A stretch of DNA of 64,000 nucleotides from Cinnamomum chago (taxonomy: Eukaryota; Streptophyta; Magnoliopsida; Laurales; Lauraceae): NCBI GenBank assembly GCA_038049695.1, contig CP142460.1, forward strand, positions 40,109,501 to 40,173,500, given 5' to 3'. Made by a program: the position numbers and the translations under genes. Every line of letters starts with the position of its first letter. Position 1 is the stretch's first letter. The notes below the pieces were generated by a model. It saw nothing but the letters and a program-made list of their open reading frames with translations. It made no database searches and was not told where the DNA came from. Shown piece after piece: positions 20,665 to 31,662 of this stretch.

Positions 20665-22653
20665 TGTTGGGATTGGTGTATGCCCTAAAGCCCACTGACT
20701 GCACTCTCATCTTTGTAACTGGATATTTATTGGTTATTTAATGGAATGACTTCTTTCTCTTTATACTTGTGTATATGTATGGTTGTGTAAGGCCCATTGT
20801 TTTCTAGTAATGACTTAGGTGTGTAGTGGCTACACACAGTTAGGTCTGAGTCATGGACACTTGAAACAATAAACTTGTTCATAACTGAGAGATGGAGTTG
20901 GGCACTTCATCTTGGTATAAGTTATAATGAGATACTCTCCTGTATTCAGGGTGACTTACCTTAGTCAAGGAGGTCTTTCCGGATTTATCTCATTAGTGCA
21001 TGTGTCATGCATTGAACAGGACCACTTGTAGGTGTGATCTCTATAATAGTACTATCACAGAGAGAGATCAAATCACCTCTTGCTACTGAATGACCAGTGC
21101 TCTTAATCTTGAGCATTTGTGGATGAACTGACGAAGTCAAGTTCTTGTGCTTTAATTCACTATGGGTGAGATCCTGTTCATGGGTCAACAGCTCTGTGTT
21201 TTGGGTGCTTGGGCTTGATTAGTTGGGACGTGCAAATGCAATATGGAATCTATGCCATCACATGATGGAATGATCGTCCCCTTAGAATTATCCGATTAAT
21301 CATCAGAATCTAAGATCTTAGTATATGGATGTTCCATATGGATATTGAACTTGTGGGTCGCTCCCTGGATCAAGAGAATGATATCCGGATGATGATTAAG
21401 TCAAGGGTATGAAGTTCTAAGGTTTAGATGTAATCAAGAAGGTAGATAGTACAGCGGTTAACCTACTTGATTATGGATGTTACATAGAGGGGCATTATGG
21501 TCATTGTACTTGGTAGGTCAAAGACAATCGTCAGTCTATGATGAGCTTTAATTGCAATTTAATATTTGTCCCTGGAGTGCAACCATAACTCTTTAGTGGA
21601 ATGAGTTAAGGTTAAAATGATCCTAGTGTTGCTATGGGGTTAGCATGGACATTTTGGTCATTTTGGGAGCCAAGGGCAAATATGTCTTTTGGTCCCTTCT
21701 CTAGCCACTTTCCTAGACTGGCAAGGTTTCCTAAATTGTTTAAATGTGTGGAGAAATAATTTTGAGTGTAAATTCAAATAGGCCCATGATGGCATACATG
21801 AATTATAACTCTAGATAAATTATTTAGTGCATGGGCCATAGTATATGTGGGTCCCAAGTTTGTGTAGGTCCCATTAATTGGAAGGAGTTCTCTTTGTGCA
21901 AGCTTTCCTAAAGTTTAGTAGCTTTCTAATTCAATTTAGAAACTAAATGGAAAAAGGAAAGAGGGCTGGACGTCCATGAAGGAGTGTGGTTTCAATTTTG
22001 GAAAGTTCCTATTTTCTCTCCTTGGTTTCCTAGTTCTTTCAAGATACTTTCTCTCCAAGACATTCAGCATTATATATTGCTGGTTCCCTCTTTGGGCGTG
22101 GATTAACATTAAGAAAGAGAGGAGAGAAAACCCTCTTGGGGCGTGGGAGATCTATTAGAGAGAGGAGACCAGCTACACCTTTCCTGGTTGGACGTCCATT
22201 GCACATAAAAAGTCTTCTTGCTGGTGCACGTTTTTGCTCCTGGAGAAAGACCATATCAGGTCTGGTTTTCTCACATAAAATCAAGGGAAAACAGTTAGGA
22301 GGAAGCCTAGTTTGTTCCCACCAGCAATAGCCAATCAGATTGTAGAAAGGGGAATAGAGGAGAAGACTAGAAGGAGCATTGTTGCAGAAAATTCCCGCAA
22401 CCAGCACTGTCTTCTGCTGGCTGATAGCAGACCTTTGCAGCATCCTTCTCAGAGGTTTTAAGTCTTCAAAACATCAGGTATAAGTTCTTCTATGTTTCTT
22501 ATATGATTTAAACACATGTTGATCATGGTTTCATGGATTTATATGCATGTATTCATGGCTGAAATCAGATCTGTTTTTCTAGTTTTTAAAACTTGAACAA
22601 CCTCAAATCAGCCATGTTAGTCTCTCCCAAGATCTGATATGCATAAACTTTCA
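20665..22653 (+). repeat. Copia-3 3' LTR (1989 bp)
   Basis: Identical by eye to the 5' LTR except A at 21090 (G at 13397). It ends AAACTTTCA at 22653, followed by TSD GAGGC at 22654-22658 and the right half of S2. Confidence 0.95.
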
Positions 22654-24480
22654 GAGGCTTGGTCGCTCGAGCGGACCCAAGGGTCGCTCGAGCGAACAAG
22701 CTACTGCCTGTGCTCGCTGAGTGCAGAAATTGCCTTTCTCTTGCACATCTTCCACTACATTTTTCTTCTTCTTCTCATCCATCAATCACATACAATCCCT
22801 TGAGCCTTCATGCTCACCAAGGGTTCATTTCCACCATTTCACACATCCAAATCCAATAAAACACAACCATGAAGCTTGTAAACAAGTTTAATGCACAATT
22901 TCTAAAATACACTGAAATCAAATACACATGCATCATTTCCTAGAGAGATTACTTGCCTTGCCCAATGCTAACAATCCTCTCAAGCACTTCACTCAAGCTA
23001 TTCCAACACTACAAGAAAACCCAAGAGAAAAACCACACAAACTCACTAAATCTTGAAAACAAGAAACCCATTTTACCAAAGGGTTTGTAAACATGAAAAC
23101 ATGATCTTTAAGAACTAAAAGGACTTCATGAAAAACATGGGTTGAAGCTCTTACCTAGCAATGGCTAAACAAGGAGAGATGAAGAAGATGAAGAGCTTGC
23201 TCCACAAGAAACTCCAAGAAATTTGTTCCAATGGAAAGCTTGCAAGGAGAGGAAGAAGATGATATCCTTAGAATTTCATTTGGGGATCTCTAGCTATGCC
23301 ATGCAAGATGAGAAAAATGGAAAAGAAAGAAGGGTTTCCAGCCCTAGGTCAAGAACAATTGCAGAGATTTGGTGAAATGAATGAAAAGAGAGGGAGATGG
23401 GGATTAAGTGATGACAATGGGCCCCAACTAGCTAAACCTTGAAGTGACCAAAACACGATCTTGAGGGCCTCAGATGACTTCGACGAAGAAGGATAAAACG
23501 ATCATCGAAATATCTAGTTTCTAAAAAGTATATTTTTGACATGGTTTTGAGATCTCGAAATTTGTGTCCAGATTTGTGCATAAAAGACAATTTTACCCTC
23601 TTTGGGCCAAAACATGGGTTTTTGGGCTTCAAATATGAATGGGCTTAAGACGAAAGTTGTAACACATAGGAAAATCATTCAAATGAAATCAAAATCACAA
23701 TCACACGGAAACCGATACGATCTTCCCAAGTTTACACGGGCACTCAGGCCTTCCTGAGTGTGTCTGACTAGTACTACACGTTCTCAAAATCCCCAAAGCT
23801 ATGTCCAAGACTAAAACTCATTACTTCTAACCCAACAACAACTAAACCCACTTAGGACTAAACACATACTAATCGCACACTAATCAGATTGGTCTGGGTC
23901 GGGGTCTAACACAAGTGTTCACCCTTCTTTAAACTTCTACAATCTTTGATGGTGATTCAGATCTGTGTGACTAAATCACTTTGTAATTGTGTGAGGAGGA
24001 GTAGATCTGAGTGATCGAACCTCGGAACCTCGATAACAAAATTGAAGTTGAATCAATACTTGTGTAGTTTGATTCTTCTTAATGGAACCAAGGGACTGTG
24101 TGACCTTTGAGAGTGGATGTAGGTCTATGAGACCCAACCACTATAATTTTTCTGTGTCTATTCCTTATGGCATGATTTACATATCTATATATATATTGTG
24201 GAAATTGTTGTGTATGATATTTCATCACGAAGCTCAATAGACACACACACTTGTGCTTATAAACTTGCAACTAATTGTATCTCTTCTTTATTGTTTAAGT
24301 ACTATCTTGATGAACACATATTCCACTTAAGTCATTCTCTTTATTGTGTTTGTTCAGTTCTTTGTTTTGGTTATTTTAAAATCACTTTAAAATAATCAAA
24401 ATTGGTAATTGATTACCCTTAGTCCTATTCACCCGCCCTCTAGGACTTAGTCATTGGCCCTAGCCTGCACTTTCAGATAG

Positions 24481-24872
24481 TCCCATAGAGCTTCTGGTAG
24501 TTTGTCGCCCCGGTCTCTTTTGTAACTAGAGTCCATTTTCTTGAGAATTTTGCAGAGTGTCTTGTTGAAAGCTTTTGCTAATCCGTTTGCTGCCGAATCA
24601 TATGGAGTCGAAGGATAACTTTGGATTTTGTAATTATCGTAGAACCTGTAGAATCTGTGATCCCGGAATTGGTGTCCTTTATCATGGATGAATCTTTTAG
24701 GTATGCCGAAGCGACAAATAATGTTGGTGTGCAAGAACTGAAGGATTGATGAGGTCTTCATTTCACTGAGCGCAAATGCTTCTGACTACTTGGAGAAATA
24801 ATCTGTATCGGCAAAGATGAAGCGATGACCTTTACTTGATGGGGGAGAGATAGGACATATGATGTCCATACC
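24481..24872 (-). pseudogene. Tat-like integrase catalytic core (first half)
   Basis: Read on the minus strand, this gives GMDIICPISPPSS, then FIHDKGHQF, then ANGLAKAFNKTL and KLPEALWDY, where Sire-1 cuts the gene. The frame resumes at 2424. The first two catalytic Asp (MDII, HDKG) are present, but the Glu of the usual ANGQAEAFNKTL is Lys here. Two TAG stops replace Trp in the family motifs WPFEAWGMD and FSKWxEA. The enzyme would be inactive. Confidence 0.88.
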
Positions 24873-25889
24873 CTAGGCTTCAAAAGGCCATGAGATCGCT
24901 ATAGGATGTAGCCATCCTGGAGGCATGAGGGCATAATCTCTATGAACTTGACACTGTCGGCAACGCTTAGGAAATTGCATAGCGTCAGCTACCATGGTAG
25001 GCCAATAATAACCTAACCTTTTTCTCTGATCGTAGAGCTTAGGACCGGCCTGGTGGGCTCCACAAAGACCCGCATGAACTTCTTTGAGTGTTTCGTCGGC
25101 CTCTTGTTGTGACAAGCAGCGCAGAATTACTCCATTGAAGGATTTTCTGTAAAGGATTTTTGAAGGAATATCCAAATGAAAGTTTGGGGCTTGTCTTTGA
25201 ATGCTTACCCACTCTTTTGGATCTTCAGGTAGGTTTCTGAACATAGTGTAATCAATGAACAGATCCCTCCAGTCACTGATCGGAGGTTTGAGGATGGATA
25301 TCCAACTTCCAACCACTTGGTGGCATTTGGTAACTGCTTGGTGTGTGTTAAGAGAAGGGAGAATCCTTCTTTGACACACTGTAATTTGCATGTTTTCCCT
25401 TTCTTGGATTGCCATAAACGCTACAAGTCCAGCCAGGGCATCTGCATGGATGTTTTCATCTCTGGGGATGTGGCTGATGTGACATATGTCAAACTTTTGC
25501 TGAAGCGATTGCGCCTTGTTGTAGTAAGGCAACAAATCGGGCTTCCTGACTTCAAATTTCTGATTCATCTGGTTGACGATCAGTTGAGAGTCCACAAAAG
25601 CTTCCAAAATGGTGATGCCGGATTCGAGGGCGAGTTCCAATCCTACAATCAGTGCTTGGTATTTAGCTGCATTGTTTGAACATGGTTCCAGTAGCGAGAA
25701 AGCATGTGGAATCACGTATTTGTCGAGGCTAATGAAGAGGATGCCAACTCCCGAGATCAGCTCTCTTTTTTCATTTGTCCTGGTTGCACTGTCAAAGTAC
25801 ATGTCCCAAGAGCCATTTGATGTGGGAATCTCCAAAGTGTAGACAGGTTTGTCTGGGAGATCATCCCTAAGTAAAGAATATTTAGGCAA
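24873..25889 (-). pseudogene. Tat-like second (archaeal-type) RNase H and integrase zinc finger
   Basis: A 338-codon open stretch. Its N-terminal half is an extra RNase H: MYFDSATRTNEK, GVGILFIS, NNAAKYQALIVGLELALE, FVDSQLIVNQM, RDENIHADALA. A second RNase H of this type after the Ty3-type RNase H is diagnostic of the Tat clade (established). Three of four catalytic acids are visible; the Glu expected in the AEYEAL motif is Lys (AAKYQAL). The C-terminal half has the integrase HHCC finger (VHAGLCGAHQAGPKLYDQRK, then CRQC) and ends WPFEA before an in-frame TAG. It is continuous with the integrase core at 24872. Confidence 0.9.
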
Positions 25890-26633
25890 TGGATGCTCTG
25901 CAAGAAAGTCTGCTAGAGCTTGACCTTTGATTGGTTTTTGTGGTACATACCTAATATCAAATTACCATAAAAGAATGGACCATTTTTCCAGTCGAGCATT
26001 AAGAGAACCTGCTTTTGTGACAAGGACCTTTAAGAGATTGATAATCGAAATCAGGTAGACTGTGCTGGACAGCAGGTAGTGATGTAGTTTTTGTACGGCG
26101 AACATTACTGCAAGGTATTCTTTTTCAACTGGAGAGTAGCGGTGCTCTGCACCTACTAACATGCGACTGAGGTAATATAGAGCAGCTTCTTTTCCTTCGC
26201 CATTCTCTTGTGCGAGTAAAGCGCCCAAAGAATAATCGAGAGCTCTTGTGTACAAGATGAATGGTTTTCCAGTTGTGGGGGCAGCTAACACTAGAGGTTT
26301 GGTCAGGTATGTTTTGATGTCTTGAAATGCAGCTTCACATTCAGCATCCCAAACAAAGTCCACACCTTTCTTCATTAAGCGAGAGAATGGATGACACTTC
26401 CCTGATAGATTGGAGATAAACCGTCAGATGTATGCCAATCTTCCTTGAAGCCCTTTTAATTCTATTAGGGTCCTTGGAGATGGCATTTCTAGGATAGCCT
26501 TGACTTTGGTGGGGTCAAGTTCTATTCCGGTTTTCCAAACTATGAATCTGAGAAACTTACCCGATGAGACACCGAAGAAGCATTTTAGTAGATTCATCCG
26601 CAGTTTGTGTTTGCGAAGTCGGAGGAAGACTTC
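25890..26633 (-). pseudogene. Tat-like RT thumb/connection and Ty3-type RNase H
   Basis: Minus-strand 26375-25962 encodes DAECEAAFQDIK, PFILYTRALDYSLGALLAQE, ALYYLSRML and EHRYSPVEKEYLAVMFAVQK, the standard RNase H following a Ty3/gypsy RT. Between 26633 and 26376 the RT thumb sequence (IELDPTKVKAILEMPSPRTL) is readable but interrupted by stops near 26634 and 26424. The tether to the second RNase H (25961-25890) is also degraded. Confidence 0.87.
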
Positions 26634-27410
26634 TCAAAGATCTTTAAGATGATCTTCTTTTCTTTGACTTTTGACGGCGAGGTCATCAACGTAACATTCA
26701 ACCGTCTTGTGCTGCATATCTTGGAATATCTTTACCATAGCCCTCTGATATGTTGCACCAGCATTTTTCAGACCAAATGGCATGACAGTGTAGCAATACA
26801 CGGCAAACAGGGTCCGAAATGATGTATGCTTTTCATCTTTAGGATGCATCTTTATTTGATTGTAGCCAGAGAAGCCATCCATGAATGTCATTCGCTCAAA
26901 CCCACAGGTGTTGTCAATCATCACCTCTGGTATGGGGAGCTGGAATTCATCTTTAGGGCACGTATTGTTTAGGTCTCTATAGTCAATACAGACCATGATC
27001 TGCCCATTTTTCTTTGTCATGGGGACAATGTTGGCTAACCATTCAGGATGTTGTTCCTCGCGAATGAAGTTGACACTTTTGAGTTTTTGAACTTCTTGTT
27101 CAATTTTGTCCATCACATCAGGACGGAATCTTCTTTGGCCTTGTTTGACAGGCTTGATATCTTTTTGCAAATTGAGTTTGTGGACTGCTATTTTGGGGTC
27201 TAAGCCAGGAATTTCAGCATAAGACCATGCAAAACAATCAACGAACTCAAGAAGAAAAGAGATATACTCGGGTAACTCATCATTCTTTATATTCTTACTT
27301 ATGAATACCGGACGTGGGTTATCAGGTGTCCCCAAATCTATCTTTTGAACATGATCTTCTGTTGGAATGTTTAAAGGTGGTTCTTCCACAATATTTTCGG
27401 AGGCTCCCAA
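26634..27410 (-). pseudogene. Tat-like reverse transcriptase
   Basis: The minus-strand frame covers PVKQGQRRFRPDVMDKIEQE, VCIDYRDLNNTCPKDEFQLP, FMDGFSGYNQIKMHPKDEKH, MPFGLKNAGATYQRAM and CYVDDLAVKS, all RT motifs in order with the catalytic YVDD kept. Upstream is the spacer FAWSYAEIPGLDP typical of plant Ty3/gypsy. It ends with a TGA at 26634-26636 in mid-domain. It lies in one decayed gag-pol frame on the minus strand. Confidence 0.92.
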
Positions 27411-28411
27411 CCCAACGAAACCTTCTGGAGTACCAAGGGAATTTTCAGATCAAGGCCTTGTTTTTTTACCATGGGTCTTCTGAATCGGTACTCTTCTCAA
27501 GACTTGCTATGAGATAGTCTCAATCATCTGTTGAAATTGGGTCGAAGTAGGGCACTTCTTTTGGAGACGATGGTTCTTTTGGATAAAAAAAATCATGTTT
27601 TTGAATCGTTGGACAATTCCTCTTCATTATCAGAGAAATCGTACCAATTGGATGAGCTTCCTGGATTCTTAACAAGTGACACTTCAAAGAGATATCCAGC
27701 GAGATCAATGTCTCCATGAGCACGAGATGTTGAAGCCTGGTTGGCAAAACAACTTTGCAGCCTTTGTGTCAACTATCCCATGGGAGTGTTAGGATCATAC
27801 CCCAACCCGTATGAAGACCTGTCTATATGACGATGGAGTTTCCAATCCTCCAGTTGACTTTTGATTAGGGTGGGTTCCAATGGCGTGAGAATACCACGGC
27901 CTCCTCCAAAACCGATTGGATTATGAGCATCATAGCCCATTTTCTTCATGATAGCTTGTGCCATCGGACTATACAGTGATAGTTGAGGCATACCTTTGTT
28001 TTGGAAAGGCTTAAGCGAAGAATTTGATGAAGAAGCCTTCGATCTGTGGAAGAAGATTGGCTTTTCTTCTGCCGTAGTTGTCGAAATGATGAAGAAAGCA
28101 GACGCATGGTCTTCTACGTCAGCAGGTATCTCCAATGGAGTGAGAGCTGGCTAAATTTGTTCAGTATCAGCTTGGCTTGACGGTGTATCGTCTTTTGGCT
28201 CTAAGTCTGAATATGTGTCTTGGATGATAGACACAAAGGAAACAACAAACTTGCCCTCAGTCTTTTGTTTTGTCTTCTTCGCTTTGGTGGTGATTACCAA
28301 AGACTTGGAGGATTTGAGGGAGACAACGGAGGGAGATGGATTACTCTCTTCAGATTTGCCGGAAGATTTGTTTTCTTCTGATGCTTGCTGAAGAGCCTTG
28401 CCCTTCTCTTT
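27411..28411 (-). pseudogene. Protease-RT linker with G-patch-like segment
   Basis: Within the decayed linker, 28135-27773 on the minus strand encodes MAQAIMKKMGYDAHNPIGFG followed by GGRGILTPLEP. The Gly/aromatic spacing resembles a G-patch (aGx2hhx3Gaxx GxGlGxxxxG type), here partly degraded. G-patch-like segments occur in polyproteins of several retroelements. The rest (28411-28136, 27772-27411) is low-complexity, Ser/Lys-rich and interrupted by stops. Confidence 0.55.
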
Positions 28412-29104
28412 CTAGAGATTTTCGGCAAAGGGTGTTGTTTCTTCCTCCTTTTCTTCTTTTTCATCTTTGTACATCTGAGTATCTGAAAAATGAATATCTT
28501 TGACTTTGAAGGGCCTTTTGTATGCAAACACTCGATGTATCAAGCCATCGTTGCCAATGAACTTGATGCATTGATGTAAAGTTGAAGGGACGACACCATT
28601 CTCGTGTATCCAGGGGCGTCCAAGAATGATGTTGTAGCATGAAGGGGTTCTTATGGCGTACACAGTGACTTCAAAGATAAGATCACCGATTTGCAACTTG
28701 AACCCGATTTTGCCAATAGGCCTCTGAGTGCTCCCATCATATCCAAAGATGGACACAAATGTGTGACTCAGCTTGCTAAGTGAAATACCTAGCTCTTCGA
28801 GTGCTGAAGTAGAGATGAGGTTGAGTGTAGAACTTGGGTCGATCTGGACTCTGTGTATTGGCATTTCTTTGACATACCCTATGAAGTACAATGGTCGGTT
28901 GTGCTTTGTCTCGCCTAGCAGGAGGTCATCCTTATCGAAGGCGATGGTTGCACTTGATGCCTTTTGAACCGAAAGGCATTCAATGTCTAGTCCCACGGTT
29001 TTTTTCTTTTCTCCCTTTGAGGAAGTATTTGATTTTTCGAGCCTATAGTCCATTTCAATTTGTAGGACTTGTGGAGCATGTTTGTCGATATCCGCATTCA
29101 GCAT
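28412..29104 (-). pseudogene. Tat-like aspartic protease
   Basis: Minus-strand frame of 230 codons. The protease core reads YFIGYVKEMPIHRVQIDPSS, then LNLISTSALEELGI, FKLQIGDLIFEVTVYAI and SCYNIILGRPWIHENG, the typical plant Ty3/gypsy fold. The active-site motif, normally D-x-G-S/A, reads IDPSS, so the conserved Gly is Ser. A TAG precedes it at about 29105-29107 and the frame stops at 28412. It would cut the gag-pol precursor if active. Confidence 0.85.
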
Positions 29105-30215
29105 TTACAGTTCTGAAATGAGATTATCACGAGTGTGTGGAGACATTCGTAATAAGTCAAGGATGTGCAGTCTTGCAGGTATGTGTTTGAGATGCTCAAT
29201 CAAGTCGTACTTGAAAGCCTCCTTGGGGCCTGCATTTTCATTATCATTGCCCCTTGGGGCATTTACAGCTTGCTTTCCTGAAGGATTTACATAAGAAGAA
29301 GAAGGTTGGCTGTAATTTTTATGGTAATCCGGGACAGAACGGGTACATCTACCAACTTCAAGAGCTTATGGAGAAGGTTCTTCATTTGGAAGATCGCCCT
29401 CGGAATTAGGGGGTTGATCCTTCTCATTTGCTGAAGACATCTCAGCATTGCCATCCTCAGTGATTGCGTTGCACAGAGCATTTTCAGGGAACAAGTCCTG
29501 AACAGCACTCAGCAACCTTGTTGAGTAATTTATCGGTCCGAACATCTCCTATGAGGTCAGGTATCTGGGACCAGTTGACCGGATTTTCATTGAAGAAGAC
29601 TTCATCGGCTGGAGTTTCTTTAGGATGATCGGTTGGAAAAGCTGTGAGTTGTAATGTCACAGTTTCAGTGGATGAAGGCTGAGAAGGTGATATCTCAGTG
29701 GAAGTCACCTAAGAAGATGTAGCTCTGGAAAATACACTACCAGATGTAGTCTGAGAGATTGTGTCTTCGGCAGATGAAGCTTCAGAGACATTATCATCTT
29801 GAGCTATCGCATTGTAGGTTGCCCCGATATGAGATGCTTCCATAATAGACAGTTGGAAATCGGACTCATCCTCAGATGTAAGTGGATCATCAATCCAGCA
29901 GCTTTCTTCAATTTCCAGGATTACCAAAGGAGGTACTTGTAAATCTTCAAGGACTTCTGGCGTTGGATTTTGATTGTGATGAAGGTGATTGGTACGATCT
30001 TTCTCTTGCTCTATGGCGAGACGCTGCAAGATCCCCACATATTCTTCAAGACCAGGCACGAGAGCCAAATCTTCTTCGTCATCTGCTCCTTGTAGTTCAT
30101 CAATGTTGGGTCCTACTGGAGCATTGGCAAGTGCTGGATTGACAGCATTTTCTTGAATAGCCTCTTGGTCTTCTTCATCATCAGACCAGGATCCTTGTGG
30201 CTGTAAAGGATTATA
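29105..30215 (-). pseudogene. Acidic Ser/Glu-rich gag-pol linker
   Basis: One frame on the minus strand continues from gag to protease with a few stops (for example TAG near 29709). It is rich in Glu, Asp, Ser and Pro (IEESCWIDDPLTSEDESDFQ; NPVNWSQIPDLIGDV; KHIPARLHILDLLRMSPHTR). Linkers of this composition lie between gag and protease in plant Tat-like polyproteins. No catalytic domain is seen. Confidence 0.7.
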
Positions 30216-31662
30216 CTAGATTACTAGCATAAGATGAGATTCAGGAATCCATTCTTCGTCTGAGAGGTATTCTCCTATTTCAAGGGATTCCTCCCACTCG
30301 TCGGTGTCACTGGCGGTGTCACTGGACTCGTATCCATCCATGGAGAATCCAATTACCGAGTTGCAATAATATAATGCCGCCTTCGTAACTTCATTTCTTA
30401 GCTGTGGTGGCATGAAATCACCAAGGGTGAATTTTCTTGCTGCCATTGAAGTCTTGGGAACGGACTCTCTTACAACGAAGCATTGATTAAGAGGATGTGA
30501 GACAATCTGGTGATATGGACAATACCGAGGATCGTTGGTTTTGCCAACATCTCTCGGTCTTTTGGGCTCATGTAAGGTGAGTTTACCATTTGCTACGAGA
30601 GCCTCGTAGATTTCTTCAACATCTTCATCGAATGGGTATTTCTTTTCTATTTGTTCTTTGAAGGCATCAGAGAGTTTGGGTTTCTTATATGCAGCTTTAT
30701 TTTCAGCTTTCTTTTGTTGCTGAGGAGCTTACTTAGTTTGCACATTAAGAACCTCCTTTTTTTTTTATTTTTAGGTTGTAATGGTAGTTGGCTCTTTCTT
30801 TGATGATTTTTGACTGTTGAGGTCTTTAATCACTGTTTCAGCTTCCATAGCTGCTTCTAGGTGTTCTCCCAGGTTCTTTGATTTATTGCCGATGATCATG
30901 GAGCAGATTCTTGCTCTCATGTTGTTACGGCAAATGTCGACCAGCGACGCTTGTGGCAGTACATCTGAGCACTTGTATGCCATTGCCTTCCACTTGTGAA
31001 TGAAGTTGTATGTTAACTCATTCTCTCCCTGTGCTGCAGAGCTGTGCCATAGTAATAGGATGATCCTCACCTTTGAAGTGGCTCAGGAAGCGTGTCTCCA
31101 ACATGTTCCAGTTTTGAATGGAATTCTCCGGTAGAGTGGAGTACCAATCAAAGGCTGTACCTTTTAGGGTACTTGCAAAGAGACGGATCTTCAGGGCATC
31201 TTGATCCACAATAGCTCCTGTTAGGATCTTAAGGTGAATGGCGTGCTGTCTAGCTGAACCTTTCCCCGTGTATGATTGGAGAGTGGGTTGTTTGAATTTT
31301 GTAGGGAATGGAACCGAGTCCATCCATAGGGGATAAGGTGGCTTGATCCCATGCTCTTTTAATGTATCCTCTTCTTTTGCTTTAGCGAGGATATTGTCAA
31401 CATCCTTTTTGGTAAGGGCACGTGACTCATCATCTCCACCGTTTGTCTCATTATTTAGATGGACTTCATTGTTTGGTGGACGTTGGAGAGTGAGAAGGAG
31501 GTTTTCCAATAGAACCTCTATTCTCTGTTGTCCTTGTTCCAACTGCTGGATGCTTGCGGTTACGTCATCATGTGGCGGAGGTTGCTTAGCATTTGTAACC
31601 AAGACGTTCACTCTTCGAGAGTCGAATGAGGATATCATCTTGGTGACTGAGCTGGAGCTCAT
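30216..31662 (-). pseudogene. gag: Tat-like gag with CHHC knuckle
   Basis: Starts at the ATG at 31660-31662 (MSSSSVTKMISSF). It has a predicted coiled-coil start (IQQLEQGQQRIEVLLENLL) and the retrotransposon gag domain (KIRLFASTLKGTAFDWYSTL, NWNMLETRFLSHF). After a frameshift near 31040 come NFIHKWKAMAYKCSD and ICSMIIGNKSKNLGEHLEAA. Stops follow near 30771. Further on, 30527-30480 encodes YCPYHQIVSHPLNQCF, a CX2HX4HX4C knuckle, and the tail MAARKFTLGDFMPP. It would form the capsid. Confidence 0.85.

Larger units (their letters stand above)
12972..22653 (+). mobile_element. Copia-3: intact, very young Ty1/copia element (9682 bp)
   Basis: Two 1989-bp LTRs (12972-14960, 20665-22653), TSD GAGGC (12967-12971, 22654-22658), an initiator-Met primer site right after the 5' LTR, a long leader, a single uninterrupted gag-pol and a polypurine tract ending at the 3' LTR. 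The LTRs line up without gaps at an offset of 7693 and by eye differ at one base (G at 13397, A at 21090). All catalytic motifs I looked for are present. It is the third-level and youngest insertion here: inside S2, which is inside Sire-1, which is inside the Tat-like element. It is probably competent for autonomous transposition, or was until very recently. Confidence 0.95.
11464..23911 (-). mobile_element. S2: solo LTR, Del/Tekay-like (2761 bp net), split by Copia-3
   Basis: Left end TGTCGCGACCCC, right end GGTCGGGGTCTAACA, TSD CAAGT at 11459-11463 and 23912-23916 inside the Sire-1 3' LTR. It is the reverse-strand counterpart of S1. 11464-12960 and 22659-23911 match 9837 to 8236 and 8235 to 7010 in order. 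Copia-3 with TSD GAGGC occupies 12972-22658. Its CTCGAG array (12853-12948 and 22664-22697) holds a TATA box (minus strand of 12866-12875) and is the exact place where Copia-3 landed. No internal domain remains. Confidence 0.9.
2430..24475 (+). mobile_element. Sire-1: Sirevirus (Ty1/copia), 5'-deleted, interrupted by S1, S2 and Copia-3
   Basis: It starts TGTTAGTGTCTC and ends CTGCACTTTCA, flanked by TSD GATAG (2425-2429, 24476-24480) inside the Tat-like integrase gene. Only about 53 bp of the 5' LTR remain, joined to pol at 2483-2540. It has a copia-order pol (integrase, RT, RNase H), an envelope-like frame downstream of pol, repeated polypurine tracts, a terminal PPT flanked by an inverted repeat (TTTGTCA at 10411, TGACAAA at 10424) and an LTR with CGG-CCG boxes. 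These are the known hallmarks of Sireviruses. The element cannot be autonomous: gag and protease are gone and pol carries several stops and frameshifts. Later insertions are S1 at 7010 and S2 at 11464. Confidence 0.93.
10440..24475 (+). repeat. Sire-1 3' LTR (about 1583 bp without insertions), split by S2
   Basis: The LTR is 10440-11463 plus 23917-24475. S2 and one copy of its TSD fill the gap. It begins TGTTAGTGTCTC and ends CACTTTCA. Near the right end, CTATTCACCCGCCCTCTAGG (24424-24443) matches the C-rich signal near the LTR end that is conserved in Sireviruses and also present in Sire-2. RM boxes and a TATA box lie in the left part. 23917-24475 (R/U5) has no other feature. Confidence 0.92.
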
